The notes beneath the pieces are model-generated. The model was not told where the DNA came from and did no database searches. It was given only the letters and a program-made list of their open reading frames with translations. The position numbers were made by a program, and so were the translations under genes. A stretch of 64,000 nt of DNA from Paramixta manurensis (lineage in GTDB: Bacteria > Pseudomonadota > Gammaproteobacteria > Enterobacterales > Enterobacteriaceae): contig NZ_CP054212.1 in the NCBI RefSeq assembly GCF_013285385.1, forward strand, positions 558,001 through 622,000, given 5' to 3'. This document shows positions 38,291-46,800 of the stretch, piece by piece (the first letter of the stretch is position 1; the number at the start of each line of letters is the position of its first letter).

Positions 38291-39793
38291 TTAGCGTTTT
38301 CTGCCGCCGAGGATGCTGCCCAATACACCACGAATAATCTGATTGGTGATTTGACGAGTGGCGGTTTTCGCCATGGTTTGTACCACGCCATCATGCTTGC
38401 CGCCGCGCGGGCCGGTGCGACCAAATAAAATCTCCTTCAGGCCGCCTAACACGCCATCCTCTACCGCGACCGATTGCCCTTTGGCGGGCGGCGCGTTCTC
38501 CTGCACGCTGGCGTTTTGCACCCCTTTTTGCAGCATTTCATAGGCCGATTCACGATCGACCGCTTCATCATATTTCCCGTACAGCGGCGAGTGATTGATC
38601 AAACCGTTACGCTCATCGTCAGTGACCGGCCCCATACGCGAACCGGGCGCAATCACCATGGCGCGTTCCACCATCGACGGGCTACCTTTCTCATCGAGGA
38701 ATGAGAGTAGCGCTTCGCCGGTGCCTAGCGCCTGAATGGCGGCGACAGTATCAAACGCCGGATTCGCACGCATGGTTTGCGCGGCAGTTTTCACCGCCTT
38801 CTGATCTTTCGGCGTGAAGGCGCGCAGCGCGTGTTGGACACGGTTGCCCAACTGGCCCAATACGTTATCCGGAATATCGGCGGGGTTCTGCGAAACGAAC
38901 CAGACCCCGACGCCTTTTGAACGGATAAGACGAATCACCTGCTCTATTTTATCCAGCAGCACCTGCGGCGCGTCGCTAAACAGCAGGTGCGCCTCATCGA
39001 AAAAGAACACCAGCTTCGGCTTCTCTAAATCACCGGCTTCCGGTAACTGTTCATATAACTCGGAGAGCAGCCACAATAGGCTGGTGGCGTACAGTTTCGG
39101 CATTTGATACAGCTTTTCCGCCGCCAAAATATTAATCACGCCGCGCCCTTGTTCATCGGTACGCATCCAGTCTTTAATATCCAGCATCGGCTCGCCGAAG
39201 AAATACTCCGCGCCTTCCTGCGCAAGCGACAGTAATCCACGCTGAATAGCGCCGACCGACGCGCTGTTAATGTTGCCGTACTGCGTCTGGAACGATTTGG
39301 CGTTATCGCCGATATACTGCGTCATTGCGCGCAGATCTTTAAAATCCAGCAGTAATAGCCCCTGATCGTCGGCGATACGAAAAATAATTTGCAGCACGCC
39401 CGACTGCACCTCATTTAAATTCAGCAGACGCGCCAGTAACAGCGGGCCAAGATCGGACACCGTGGCCCGTACCGGATGCCCTTTCTGCCCAAAAATATCC
39501 CATAACACCACCGGATTATCTTGCGGCGCCCAGTCGGTCACGCCAATCGCCGCTAGCCGCGCCTGCAGTTTTTCTGAACTGACGCCTGCTTTGGCAACAC
39601 CGGTTAAATCCCCTTTCACATCGGCCATAAACACCGGCACACCGATGGAGGAGAACGATTCCGCCAGCTTTTGCAGCGTAACGGTTTTACCGGTACCGGT
39701 GGCGCCGGTAATTAATCCGTGGCGGTTAGCCATACCGGGCAGGATTGCGAGCTGTTGCTCAGTGGTTTGGGCAATAATCAGCGGTGTAGTCAT
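38291..39793 (-). CDS. yjgR: HerA-like ATPase YjgR (DUF853)
   Basis: A 500-residue protein with the E. coli YjgR length. Walker A GATGTGKT is near residue 30 ([25 protein letters not shown]), Walker B is in [13 protein letters not shown] near 265, and a sensor-like motif [29 protein letters not shown] follows. It belongs to the HerA/FtsK-type helicase superfamily. A Gly-rich basic tail (GSILGGRKR) closes it. The role in the cell is not settled. It is a chromosomal core gene, unrelated to the SIR2-linked HerA at 52.1 kb. Confidence 0.93.
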   Translation of the reverse strand: MTTPLIIAQTTEQQLAILPGMANRHGLITGATGTGKTVTLQKLAESFSSIGVPVFMADVKGDLTGVAKAGVSSEKLQARLAAIGVTDWAPQDNPVVLWDIFGQKGHPVRATVSDLGPLLLARLLNLNEVQSGVLQIIFRIADDQGLLLLDFKDLRAMTQYIGDNAKSFQTQYGNINSASVGAIQRGLLSLAQEGAEYFFGEPMLDIKDWMRTDEQGRGVINILAAEKLYQMPKLYATSLLWLLSELYEQLPEAGDLEKPKLVFFFDEAHLLFSDAPQVLLDKIEQVIRLIRSKGVGVWFVSQNPADIPDNVLGQLGNRVQHALRAFTPKDQKAVKTAAQTMRANPAFDTVAAIQALGTGEALLSFLDEKGSPSMVERAMVIAPGSRMGPVTDDERNGLINHSPLYGKYDEAVDRESAYEMLQKGVQNASVQENAPPAKGQSVAVEDGVLGGLKEILFGRTGPRGGKHDGVVQTMAKTATRQITNQIIRGVLGSILGGRKR

Positions 39794-39933
39794 CGGTTAC
39801 GGTCCATTTCGTCTTTCGCGCGCGACGCGCATCAATATCGGCGGTCGCCACCAGGCGGCGACCGGGGTTAAATTCTGTTTACATCATAGCAACCGGCACG
39901 CGGTTTAGCCTGCCGCCGGCAGCGCATAACAAA

Positions 39934-39961
39934 ACCGGCCAGCGATAACTCACTGACCGGT
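39934..39961 (-). terminator. Intrinsic terminator of yjjA
   Basis: On the minus strand ACCGGTCAG and CTGGCCGGT form a 9-bp stem (one mismatch) followed by TTTTG, about 30 bp after the yjjA stop. Confidence 0.6.
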
Positions 39962-39990
39962 ACACAATAAACATTTCAGTATACGAGGGG

Positions 39991-40506
39991 TTAGCCCGCG
40001 AGGAACGCTTTGCCCTGCTTCAGCACGACGTCACAGGCTTTGGTTTTCACTTTCTCGCCGAGCGGGGTGTTGCTCAGGCTTTTCAGATCCAACGGTTGGC
40101 CGTTGCCGGTATTCAACAAACCGGCCAGGCCTTGCTGATAATCGGTCTGCTTAGCCTGCTCGGTTTGGCTGGCGAGGCCCAGCTTATCCATCACTTTATC
40201 TTTCACCGACGCGGCGCCGTTATCGACCACGTTATGCTGCACGCAGTACTGCATAATCCCGGCGGCGTTAGACATATTATTTGAACTGACGGCTTTATCG
40301 CCGCCGTTCAGCAAGCCAGTAAGCGAAGAGAGCGACAGCCCACCTTGTGATGACCCCGCCGCCGCGCCTGAACTGCCTTTGTCCTGAGTCAACTGTGATG
40401 CCGCACTGCTGAGCTGATCTTGCCAGCTTGCCGCCATTGCAGAACCCGCCGCCAGCGCCGAGGCGACGCCCAGCACCATTACCATCCGTTGAACTGTCTG
40501 TTTCAT
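39991..40506 (-). CDS. yjjA: DUF2501 secreted/periplasmic protein YjjA
   Basis: A 171-residue protein with a clear signal peptide (MKQTVQRMVMVLGVASALAAGSAMA, cleavage near 25) and the DUF2501 body: ASWQDQLSSAASQL, GGLSLSSLTGLLNGGDKAVSSNNMSNAAGIMQYCV, QGLAGLLNTGNGQPLDL and EKVKTKACDVVLKQG. It is close to E. coli YjjA. Two conserved cysteines (CV.. and KAC) may pair. Start at 40506 chosen because AGG lies 6 bp upstream and the signal peptide begins cleanly. Function unknown. Confidence 0.87.
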   Translation of the reverse strand: MKQTVQRMVMVLGVASALAAGSAMAASWQDQLSSAASQLTQDKGSSGAAAGSSQGGLSLSSLTGLLNGGDKAVSSNNMSNAAGIMQYCVQHNVVDNGAASVKDKVMDKLGLASQTEQAKQTDYQQGLAGLLNTGNGQPLDLKSLSNTPLGEKVKTKACDVVLKQGKAFLAG

Positions 40507-40655
40507 TGTTAACCTCATGTTCATCCAGCTACATCAACCGCGATGTACCTGATATTCCAGCTTTTCGGACTCTTATTCGCGGTGAGAGTTCCGATAAATT
40601 AATTTGGCTTAAGGATTCCGCCGCACTTTGAGAATTGTCCGCAAAAATAGCCCGG

Positions 40656-42353
40656 CTAATCGACCCCATAATATTGCACCGGATAACGCCGACCATTGAG
40701 CTGCACATCGCGCCACGGCTTCTCGACGGTGCTGAGCGGGCCGTGACGAATAGCACGGTCAAACCCTGCGCCATCGTTATCGGGTGTGATTTGCCCGATC
40801 TGCCGCCATTGATCGTGTTGCTGTGTGAAGATATGTACCGCGTGCTGATCGCGGTCATACAACAACACCTCGACCTGGCCATCATTATTCAGGTCCATCG
40901 CCCATGCCATGCAGGATGAGGACGCCACTACGCAGGTTCGCACCAAATAGCTATTATCGCCGCTGATACTTTGCCACCAACTCTCCGGCGGCGGCGGGCT
41001 ATCGGCTCGCAGGGTAATGCGTTGACGTAACGTGGCGCCATCCAGATCTGGCGGATTAAGACGGTCATTACCCGATAGCAACTGCGCCAACATACCGCGC
41101 GTGAGCTGCGGATCCTCCAGCCACTGCGGATGCGCCTGCAGTGCCAGCAATGCCTGATGCCCACGCCGACCGGCACGGCTAAACAGATACAGGTCGCCGC
41201 CATCCGCCCGCGCCGCGCCAGCCTCGAAACGCGCAAGCTGCTGTTTCACCGTGATGCGATACGGATCGATCGCCGGACTGTGCAATAACAACCACAGCAA
41301 CGCCATCAGCCCCAGTATCACCACGCTCAATGCATCGATACGCGCGGCGGCACGACGGCAGCGCAGCCAGGCGACGCCGAACGACCAGAGCAGGGCAATT
41401 ACTACCACCACCGCGGCATCAATACGCTCTGGCGTCCAGCCATACTGCGCCACGCGCAGCCACAGCGCATAGGCTGCCAGCAACGCAAACAGCGGCGTTA
41501 ATAGCTGCGCCAGCATCACCATATTGTTTAGCCAACCGGGATAGTTCAGTGCTCGCGCGCCGGGTGAACTGACCACCGCGCTCATTACCATCATCACTAA
41601 CGCCATCGCGCTTAATAAGAAGGTGGCAGAGACGCTATGAGGGATAATGGTTAGGCCGGTAAACGGCAGAAAGGCGAGAAACAGCAACGAAATCGCCGCA
41701 TGCAGCGGCAATACCGCACTGGCTAACAGGGTGACAAAGCGACGAAACACCTCGCTGGCGGCCGGCAGCCCGCGACACAGCACAATCCCCGCCGCGATGG
41801 CGAGACCGCTGGCGATGGGTGGGAAGATCGCGTTATCGAAAAACAACCACTCAAACCAGCGGATTTCAATCAACGCAAACAGCCGACTCCAGAACAGCAA
41901 AATCAACCAGAATAAGCCGGTTAACAACGCGGTTGCCGCCACGGTAAAGGTATTACGCCACAGTGACGCGATTACCGGGCTAACGCCGCGTTCGTTAAGC
42001 GCACGCGCTTGTAAAAACGGCATCAGTAAAAACAGCCAGAAGAAAATTATCGATACCAACTCGACCGGAAACTCGTCCGCATGCTGCCCGGCAAAATTCC
42101 AGCGCAGCCAGCCGGTGATTAATGCCAGAAAAGGCGTCACGCTCAGCGCCAACAACCACGGCGCGGCGGTAAGAAAACGCGTGACGGTAAATGCCAGTAC
42201 GCTGGTAAAACCGCTCGCCAGCACCAATGGATAGACCACGCACGCGGCCCCGGTTGGCAATTGCAGCAACGCGGCCCACAGCGCGCCGGTTAACAGGCCG
42301 ATGAATAAGATTCCCCACCGTGTCGTGGAGGGAAGTACAGAGGGTAGCAGCAT
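40656..42353 (-). CDS. DUF4153 polytopic inner-membrane protein
   Basis: A 565-residue protein. Residues 1-365 contain about ten hydrophobic helices typical of DUF4153 (for example WLFLLMPFLQARALNERG, GLFWLILLFWSRLFALIEIRWFEWLFFD). The last 190 residues are a soluble, probably periplasmic domain with a calcium-loop-like repeat MDLNNDGQVEVLLYDRD. No enzyme motif is visible. It lies between yjjA and the leuX tRNA gene. Function unknown. Confidence 0.83.
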   Translation of the reverse strand: MLLPSVLPSTTRWGILFIGLLTGALWAALLQLPTGAACVVYPLVLASGFTSVLAFTVTRFLTAAPWLLALSVTPFLALITGWLRWNFAGQHADEFPVELVSIIFFWLFLLMPFLQARALNERGVSPVIASLWRNTFTVAATALLTGLFWLILLFWSRLFALIEIRWFEWLFFDNAIFPPIASGLAIAAGIVLCRGLPAASEVFRRFVTLLASAVLPLHAAISLLFLAFLPFTGLTIIPHSVSATFLLSAMALVMMVMSAVVSSPGARALNYPGWLNNMVMLAQLLTPLFALLAAYALWLRVAQYGWTPERIDAAVVVVIALLWSFGVAWLRCRRAAARIDALSVVILGLMALLWLLLHSPAIDPYRITVKQQLARFEAGAARADGGDLYLFSRAGRRGHQALLALQAHPQWLEDPQLTRGMLAQLLSGNDRLNPPDLDGATLRQRITLRADSPPPPESWWQSISGDNSYLVRTCVVASSSCMAWAMDLNNDGQVEVLLYDRDQHAVHIFTQQHDQWRQIGQITPDNDGAGFDRAIRHGPLSTVEKPWRDVQLNGRRYPVQYYGVD

Positions 42354-42569
42354 ACAACAATCCTTTGCGATAAGCAGAAACCTGCAACTGGCTGAAAAGA
42401 CGCAACATCGCCCCAGCCGCCATCCCGGATAATAGCCTGACAGGTTGACATTGGCTATTTTTCCAGCGGCTAGACGGCGTTATGGACGGTTAGCGGGAGG
42501 GAAGAACCGGCTTTAGGTAGCAAAAAGACGATTTTTTCAGCATTCAGCGCATCAACCCACGGATTAAGG

Positions 42570-42597
42570 TTGCGCCGGGTGGCGGTAACGGTATAAT
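42570..42597 (+). promoter_or_regulatory. leuX promoter
   Basis: TTGCGC (42570-42575) and a perfect TATAAT (42592-42597) are separated by 16 bp and followed by a CCCC discriminator, the GC-rich type seen in stringently controlled stable-RNA promoters. The tRNA starts 28 bp after the -10 box. Confidence 0.8.
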
Positions 42598-42625
42598 CCC
42601 CAACGTTTTCCGCATACCTCTTCGT

Positions 42626-42710
42626 GCCGAAGTGGCGAAATCGGTAGACGCAGTTGATTCAAAATCAACCGTAGAAATACGTGCCGGTTCGAGTCCGGCC
42701 TTCGGCACCA
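42626..42710 (+). tRNA. leuX: tRNA-Leu (anticodon CAA)
   Basis: An 85-nt type II tRNA with encoded CCA (42708-42710). The acceptor stem GCCGAAG/CTTCGGC pairs fully, the anticodon stem is TTGAT/ATCAA with CAA at 42660-42662, and a long variable arm and the T-loop GGTTCGAGTCC are present. It looks identical to E. coli leuX, a classic island attachment site. The gene is intact; the island begins in its 3' end. Confidence 0.98.
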
Positions 42711-42711
42711 T
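42690..42711 (+). repeat. Attachment-site repeat at the leuX 3' end
   Basis: The last 21 bases of leuX plus one following T recur at 53924-53944 in the same orientation, with a single G missing there. This is the expected crossover core of a P4-type integrase acting on a tRNA 3' end, and it bounds island 1 on the left. Confidence 0.85.
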
Positions 42712-42724
42712 TGTGGAAAAATCA

Positions 42725-42747
42725 GTCACCTTCGGGTGGCTTTTTTT
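42725..42747 (+). terminator. leuX terminator
   Basis: GTCACC-TTCG-GGTGGC forms a stem with the very stable UUCG tetraloop, followed by seven T residues (42741-42747), 15 bp after the tRNA end. Confidence 0.9.
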
Positions 42748-42874
42748 ATGTCCATAATCTTCCATTAACATCCATACTTAATTGTTAAATAAATGATTTT
42801 TACTTATCTGCCCATTCTCTGATTTACCTGTTATATCCACACTGGTCTTTTTTCGTCCATTGACATCCGGATGA

Positions 42875-42924
42875 TTTGGGGGTCAAGATGAGGGTCAGTT
42901 CACTTCGATTAAGAGTTGACCCCC
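42875..42924. repeat. Inverted repeat GGGGGTCAA / TTGACCCCC before the integrase gene
   Basis: TTTGGGGGTCAA (42875-42886) faces TTGACCCCC (42916-42924), and an imperfect GGGTCA lies between them. The same TTTGGGGGTCA block occurs at 53846-53856, just inside the other end of the island. Probable arm-type binding sites of the integrase, or an integrase promoter operator; the second arm ends 4 bp before the int start. Confidence 0.6.
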
Positions 42925-42928
42925 AATT

Positions 42929-44185
42929 ATGGCCCTGACAGACGTTGTAGCCCGAACCGCAAAGACTCGCGAGAAAGCTTACAAACTCGCGGATGCACAT
43001 GGTCTGTACCTGTTGATAAGCCCTGGCGGCTCTAAGCGCTGGTATCTCAAGTACCGCTTTGCAGGTAAGGAGAGCCGGATTGCTTTCGGTGCCTATCCGC
43101 TGATCTCGCTGGCGAAGGCCAGAGAGAAACGTGACGAGGTGCGGTTGCTGCTTGCCGATGGCATCAACCCGGCAGAAAAACGGGAAGGGGAAAAGGAAGA
43201 AGCGCAGGCCGCGCTGATTACCTTTGAGAAGGTCGCGAGAGACTGGCACCGAAACATCAGCCAAAACCGCTGGTCAGAAACCCATGCCGGACGGGTATGG
43301 CGCGATATGGAGCGCAATATATTGCCAGCGATAGGGCATCGCCACATTGCGGATCTGAAAACCAAAGATTTACTGGAACCACTGAAAGCCGTGGAGCAAA
43401 ACGGACATCTCGATTTAGCGTCACGGCTACGCCAGCGGGTGACCGATATTATGCGCTATGCGGTGCAGAACGATCTGATAGAGCGCAATCCTGCTCAGGA
43501 TCTCTCCGGGGCAATAGCGCCGCCGAAGGCAACTCATCGTCCGGCGTTGAAGCTGGATAAGCTGCCGGATTTTCTGGCAAGGATTGACGGTTATAAAGGG
43601 CGAGCGTTAACCACACTGGCCTTAAAGTTCACTCTGTGCGTTTTTATCCGCTCCAGTGAACTACGTTTTGCCCGCTGGACTGAAATCGATTTTAAACGCG
43701 CTATGTGGACGATTCCGGCTGAACGTGAAGCGATCCCCGGGGTAAAACATTCTCAGCGCGGGGCCAAAATGCGCACTGAGCACTTAGTGCCGTTATCCCG
43801 TCAGGGTTTGGCTTTGCTGAAAGAGATTAAGGCCATCAGCGGTGGCCACGAGCTGATATTCCCCGGCGATCGTCGTCCGACTAAACCGATGAGTGAAAAC
43901 ACCGTCAATAATGCGCTGCGGGTTATGGGATATGACACCACTACCGAACTGTGCGGGCATGGTTTCCGCACGATGGCCTGTAGCGCCCTGGTTGAGTCCG
44001 GGCAGTGGTCGCGGGATGCGGTCGAGCGGCAAATGAGCCACCAGGAGCGCAATGGCGTGAGGGCGGCTTATATCCATAAAGCCGAACATATAGAAGAACG
44101 GCGGCTGATGCTGCAATGGTGGGCGGATTATCTTGATGCGAATCGGGAAGGGTATGTGGTGCCGTATGAGTTTATGAGGGGATGA
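42929..44185 (+). CDS. P4-type tyrosine integrase of island 1
   Basis: A 418-residue integrase. It has an N-terminal arm-binding domain (ALTDVVARTAKTREKAYKLADAHGLYLLISPGGSKRW), a core-binding domain, and a catalytic domain with Arg241 (RSSELRFARW), His344-X2-Arg347 (GHGFRTMA), His371 (MSHQERN) and nucleophile Tyr381 (AAYIHKAEH). It is placed just after leuX, as for IntB-type island integrases, and appears intact, so excision of the island remains possible. The truncated homologue at 54.1 kb is similar over its length. Confidence 0.96.
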   Translation: MALTDVVARTAKTREKAYKLADAHGLYLLISPGGSKRWYLKYRFAGKESRIAFGAYPLISLAKAREKRDEVRLLLADGINPAEKREGEKEEAQAALITFEKVARDWHRNISQNRWSETHAGRVWRDMERNILPAIGHRHIADLKTKDLLEPLKAVEQNGHLDLASRLRQRVTDIMRYAVQNDLIERNPAQDLSGAIAPPKATHRPALKLDKLPDFLARIDGYKGRALTTLALKFTLCVFIRSSELRFARWTEIDFKRAMWTIPAEREAIPGVKHSQRGAKMRTEHLVPLSRQGLALLKEIKAISGGHELIFPGDRRPTKPMSENTVNNALRVMGYDTTTELCGHGFRTMACSALVESGQWSRDAVERQMSHQERNGVRAAYIHKAEHIEERRLMLQWWADYLDANREGYVVPYEFMRG

Positions 44186-44235
44186 GTTTTATGTGCTCAT
44201 AATTTAACCTGCAATTATTTTATGGATAAAATGCT

Positions 44236-45183
44236 ATGCTATTCGAAAAGATAAAAACGTATTTTCTTTATATAATTTTATCAGTGTTTTTAATTACTAA
44301 TATTTTTCTTGTTAAGCACGAATTCATTTTTAAAAAAACATTTATTTTGTTGTTTCTTTTTTTGACGGTGGTTGTTTGTTTCTATAAAAAGGATGAATTT
44401 AGAAGAATAATATATTATTTTGTTTATTTTAATAATGACAAGCTTGTCAAGAAAATTTCAGGAGGATTATCATTACTAGCCTGGTTGTTCTTTTTATCAT
44501 CTTTTTTCTTACTAAACATTGGTCTTGTATGGTTTGCGAGATGGTTTATTCTGGCATTTATTATATTTGTCGTTATTAGCGGTGTTTTTACCTTTTATGA
44601 CCTTGAACGTGGAAATAGTGTTATTTTTAGTAAGCTGAAAATTGTGTTTGTCAGTGGTGTATCCTTATTGTATTTCATTACAAGTACATATGCGGCTAGC
44701 TATTTTATGCAAATGAGCAATATGGATATAAGTGATTCTCCGTTGCTTGAGTTTGGATGGAAGATTGCTTTTTTTGCTATTTATTTTTTCATGTTCTTAC
44801 AACCAGTTTCATACGGTATTTTTCTGTTAGTATCAAATAAATTAAAAGGGCATCAGTTGATGACTATTTTTGGAGTCATCATGTTAACATCATTACTGTT
44901 GTTTTCTGTACCTCGCTGGGCTGAGAATTTTGTAGTAGTCGTGCTCGATTGGGCTACCAGTAGTGAATGGCACACTAATGCAAAATGTGGTTCTTTAAAT
45001 ATTAGTAATTCAACAGAACGCTATTTCGGGTTTAATACAGACAAGTACACAGTCTATTTCTCTAATCGTGATGGGAAGTGGGGGTTTGAAGAAATTAATT
45101 GTATTAAAGATGATAAAAACCAAGACTCATCAAAACGTGTTCTTGTAAGTCAATCAAAGATGCCTAAATGGTTTAAAGAATAA
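44236..45183 (+). CDS. Uncharacterised polytopic membrane protein
   Basis: A 315-residue protein of no family I recognise. About seven hydrophobic helices fill residues 8-225, followed by a soluble C-terminal domain of about 85 residues with two cysteines (AKCGSLNIS and INCIKDD). The gene is strongly AT-rich, unlike the integrase beside it, which marks separate acquisition. It is not coupled to neighbours. In this defence-rich setting a membrane effector is conceivable, but nothing in the sequence shows it. Confidence 0.75.
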   Translation: MLFEKIKTYFLYIILSVFLITNIFLVKHEFIFKKTFILLFLFLTVVVCFYKKDEFRRIIYYFVYFNNDKLVKKISGGLSLLAWLFFLSSFFLLNIGLVWFARWFILAFIIFVVISGVFTFYDLERGNSVIFSKLKIVFVSGVSLLYFITSTYAASYFMQMSNMDISDSPLLEFGWKIAFFAIYFFMFLQPVSYGIFLLVSNKLKGHQLMTIFGVIMLTSLLLFSVPRWAENFVVVVLDWATSSEWHTNAKCGSLNISNSTERYFGFNTDKYTVYFSNRDGKWGFEEINCIKDDKNQDSSKRVLVSQSKMPKWFKE

Positions 45184-45282
45184 AGAATTTTACAGATACC
45201 ATCCATCAATTACCTGCGCATCTACCTTTACACCGCTCCAGCCCCTTCTTGTGGGGGGCTGGAGCTAATACTTCTTATGTGA

Positions 45283-45537
45283 CTAATTTTTCTTCGCCTT
45301 AGAGTAATCAAGAATCGTTTCCGCCAGATCGTCTTCCACCGCATAAAAATAGCAGGCGGGAATATTCATAACCGATGCTAACCGACAGGCCAGTTCAAAG
45401 TCCGGTGTGTGTACACCGCGCTCATATTGATTCATGCGGGCACTCGCTGTCGCTTCATCGACTCCTGCAAGAATTCCCAGTCGTTCCTGTGACAGGCCAG
45501 CCTTTAAACGTGCAGCTTTTAAGCGATGAGGTAACAT
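45283..45537 (-). CDS. XRE-family repressor-like protein (copy 1)
   Basis: An 84-residue protein with one helix-turn-helix of the Cro/C1 type: AGLSQERLGILAGVDEATASARMNQYERGVHTPDFELACRLASVMNIP, then YFYAVEDDLAETIL. It is divergent from a Ner-like gene, with a 19-bp palindrome between them that probably serves as its operator. A near-copy lies at 46212-46472. Confidence 0.9.
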   Translation of the reverse strand: MLPHRLKAARLKAGLSQERLGILAGVDEATASARMNQYERGVHTPDFELACRLASVMNIPACYFYAVEDDLAETILDYSKAKKN

Positions 45538-45596
45538 GAGAATCCTGATTTTTTTGCGTAACTTGCCGCGATTCTCATCTGTGTGTCTTGAAAATA

Positions 45597-45615
45597 TACT
45601 AAGTAATACTTAGTA
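45597..45615. promoter_or_regulatory. Palindromic operator between XRE copy 1 and the Ner-like gene
   Basis: TACTAAGTAATACTTAGTA is a perfect palindrome with 8-bp arms around AAT. It lies between the divergent XRE and Ner-like genes, the usual place for a lysogeny-type switch operator. Confidence 0.7.
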
Positions 45616-45656
45616 TTTGGTGTGTGTGGTTACTTGGGATCTTAATGGAGAAAGGT

Positions 45657-45947
45657 ATGACATCACATCATGACTGGCATCAGGCAGATATCATCGCCGC
45701 CTTACGTAAGAAAGGCACTACGTTGGCCGCGCTATCGCGTTCTGCGGGGCTTAGTTCTTCAACACTCGCCAATGTGCTTTCTCGCCCATGGCCAAAAGGA
45801 GAATGGCTTGTGGCTACGGCGCTGGACGTGCATCCTGCGGAAATCTGGCCCAGCCGTTATTTTGATGATTCTGGTGTTCTACTGGACAGAAAAATACGCA
45901 TAAGGAAAAAATTGAATGAAAAGGATGAGCAATCCATTGTTGGATAA
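45657..45947 (+). CDS. Ner/Nlp-like DNA-binding protein
   Basis: A 96-residue protein with the Ner family signature: DWHQADIIAALRKKGTTLAALSRSAGLSSSTLANVL, then RPWPKGEWLVATAL and PAEIWPSRY. Ner proteins are Mu-type phage regulators. The TGGAGAAAGG ribosome site 5 bp before ATG 45657 decides the start over the longer frame. Together with the divergent XRE gene it forms a phage-like regulatory switch. Confidence 0.88.
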   Translation: MTSHHDWHQADIIAALRKKGTTLAALSRSAGLSSSTLANVLSRPWPKGEWLVATALDVHPAEIWPSRYFDDSGVLLDRKIRIRKKLNEKDEQSIVG

Positions 45948-46179
45948 ATCGACAGTAACTGTTTATTTTTCAAGCGAATACCTGCATGTACAGGTCAAGG
46001 GAAAAGCACGGCTAAATATCCCACTCAAAAACTTCCCTCGCCTTGAACGCGCTACGGCAAAACAGAGAGATAATTTCACCCTTAGCTATGGCGGTGGTAT
46101 ACATTGGGAAGATATTGATGAGGATATCAATATTGAGGCGCTTTATGCGGGCGCTATCAGAGATATGACTAATCGGTAA
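45916..46179 (+). CDS. DUF2442 domain protein
   Basis: An 87-residue protein ending in YGGGIHWEDIDEDINIEALYAG, the characteristic W-D-D-I-L block of DUF2442 proteins, which are often found near toxin-antitoxin or regulatory genes. It overlaps the Ner-like gene by 32 bp, so it is likely cotranslated. An internal ATG at 45925 is an alternative start. No activity known. Confidence 0.72.
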   Translation: MKRMSNPLLDKSTVTVYFSSEYLHVQVKGKARLNIPLKNFPRLERATAKQRDNFTLSYGGGIHWEDIDEDINIEALYAGAIRDMTNR

Positions 46180-46211
46180 ATGACGATGTGCGGTATGGAT
46201 TCAGATATCGG

Positions 46212-46472
46212 TTAGATCCCGGACTGACGAGTATTCACATATTCCAGTATTATTTCCGCGAGATCGTCCTCCACTGCATAAAAATAGCAGGCGGGAATAT
46301 TCATAACAGATGCTAACCGGCAGGCCAGTTCAAAGTCCGGCGTGTGTATACCGCGCTCATATTGATTCATACGGGCACTGGCCGTCGCTTCATCTATCCC
46401 GGCAAGAATCCCCAACCTTTCTTGTGACAGACCAGCCTTTAAACGGGCGGCTTTTAAGCGATGAGGTAGCAT
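46212..46472 (-). CDS. XRE-family repressor-like protein (copy 2)
   Basis: An 86-residue near-copy of the XRE protein at 45283-45537: only three substitutions (V26I, V42I, T74I) in the first 76 residues, then a different tail (EYVNTRQSGI). Its upstream region repeats the palindromic operator, but the Ner-like gene that should follow is missing. It may cross-regulate the first switch. Confidence 0.88.
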   Translation of the reverse strand: MLPHRLKAARLKAGLSQERLGILAGIDEATASARMNQYERGIHTPDFELACRLASVMNIPACYFYAVEDDLAEIILEYVNTRQSGI

Positions 46473-46590
46473 AAGAATCCTGATTTCTAACGTGTCCTGT
46501 CACGATTCTCATCTGCGCTTGTTAAAAATATACTAAGTAATACTTAGCTGTTGATGTTGTATGTTTGCTCGGTTCTTAATGGGGGAAAGT
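46212..46590. repeat. Segmental duplication of the XRE gene and its operator
   Basis: The block from the XRE gene through its operator to the Ner ribosome-site area at 45283-45656 is repeated here in the same orientation, including ATTCTCATCTG, TACTAAGTAATACTTAG (46531-46547) and TTCTTAATGGGGGAAAG, after which homology stops. A duplication cut off just before the ner start codon. Confidence 0.75.
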
Positions 46591-46600
46591 TAGCAAATAA

Positions 46601-46800
46601 TCCCCCACATTCCCCCCATTTGGGGATGGATCACGCTTTCCCCCACGTAATTTTTATAGTTATGCAAAAAATGATTGTTTATGAGTAGGTTAAATCATTC
46701 CCCCACTTTGCGCGTATAGACAGACGGGAAGTGGGGGAAAATCCTGGACAGGATGACCAGATATCCGTTCGCCCCCACTTTCCCCCGCTTAATCCCCCAT
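46601..46800. repeat. Cluster of TCCCCCAC octamers
   Basis: Eight close copies of TCCCCCAC: 46601, 46611 (TCCCCCCA), 46639, 46699, 46731 (inverted, GTGGGGGA), 46771 (CCCCCAC), 46781 (TCCCCCGC) and 46793 (TCCCCCAT). They lie just 3' of the RepA-like ATPase gene. They could be iteron-like replication or protein-binding sites; this is inferred from repetition only. Confidence 0.55.

Noticed and set aside
38291..39793. YjgR as part of a HerA-based defence system
   Set aside because: Same length and sequence pattern as the E. coli core protein, next to yjiN and not to a SIR2, nuclease or other effector gene; treated as a backbone gene.
46601..46800. CCCCCAC repeats as a CRISPR array
   Set aside because: Repeats are 8 bp, irregularly spaced and in both orientations, with no cas genes.
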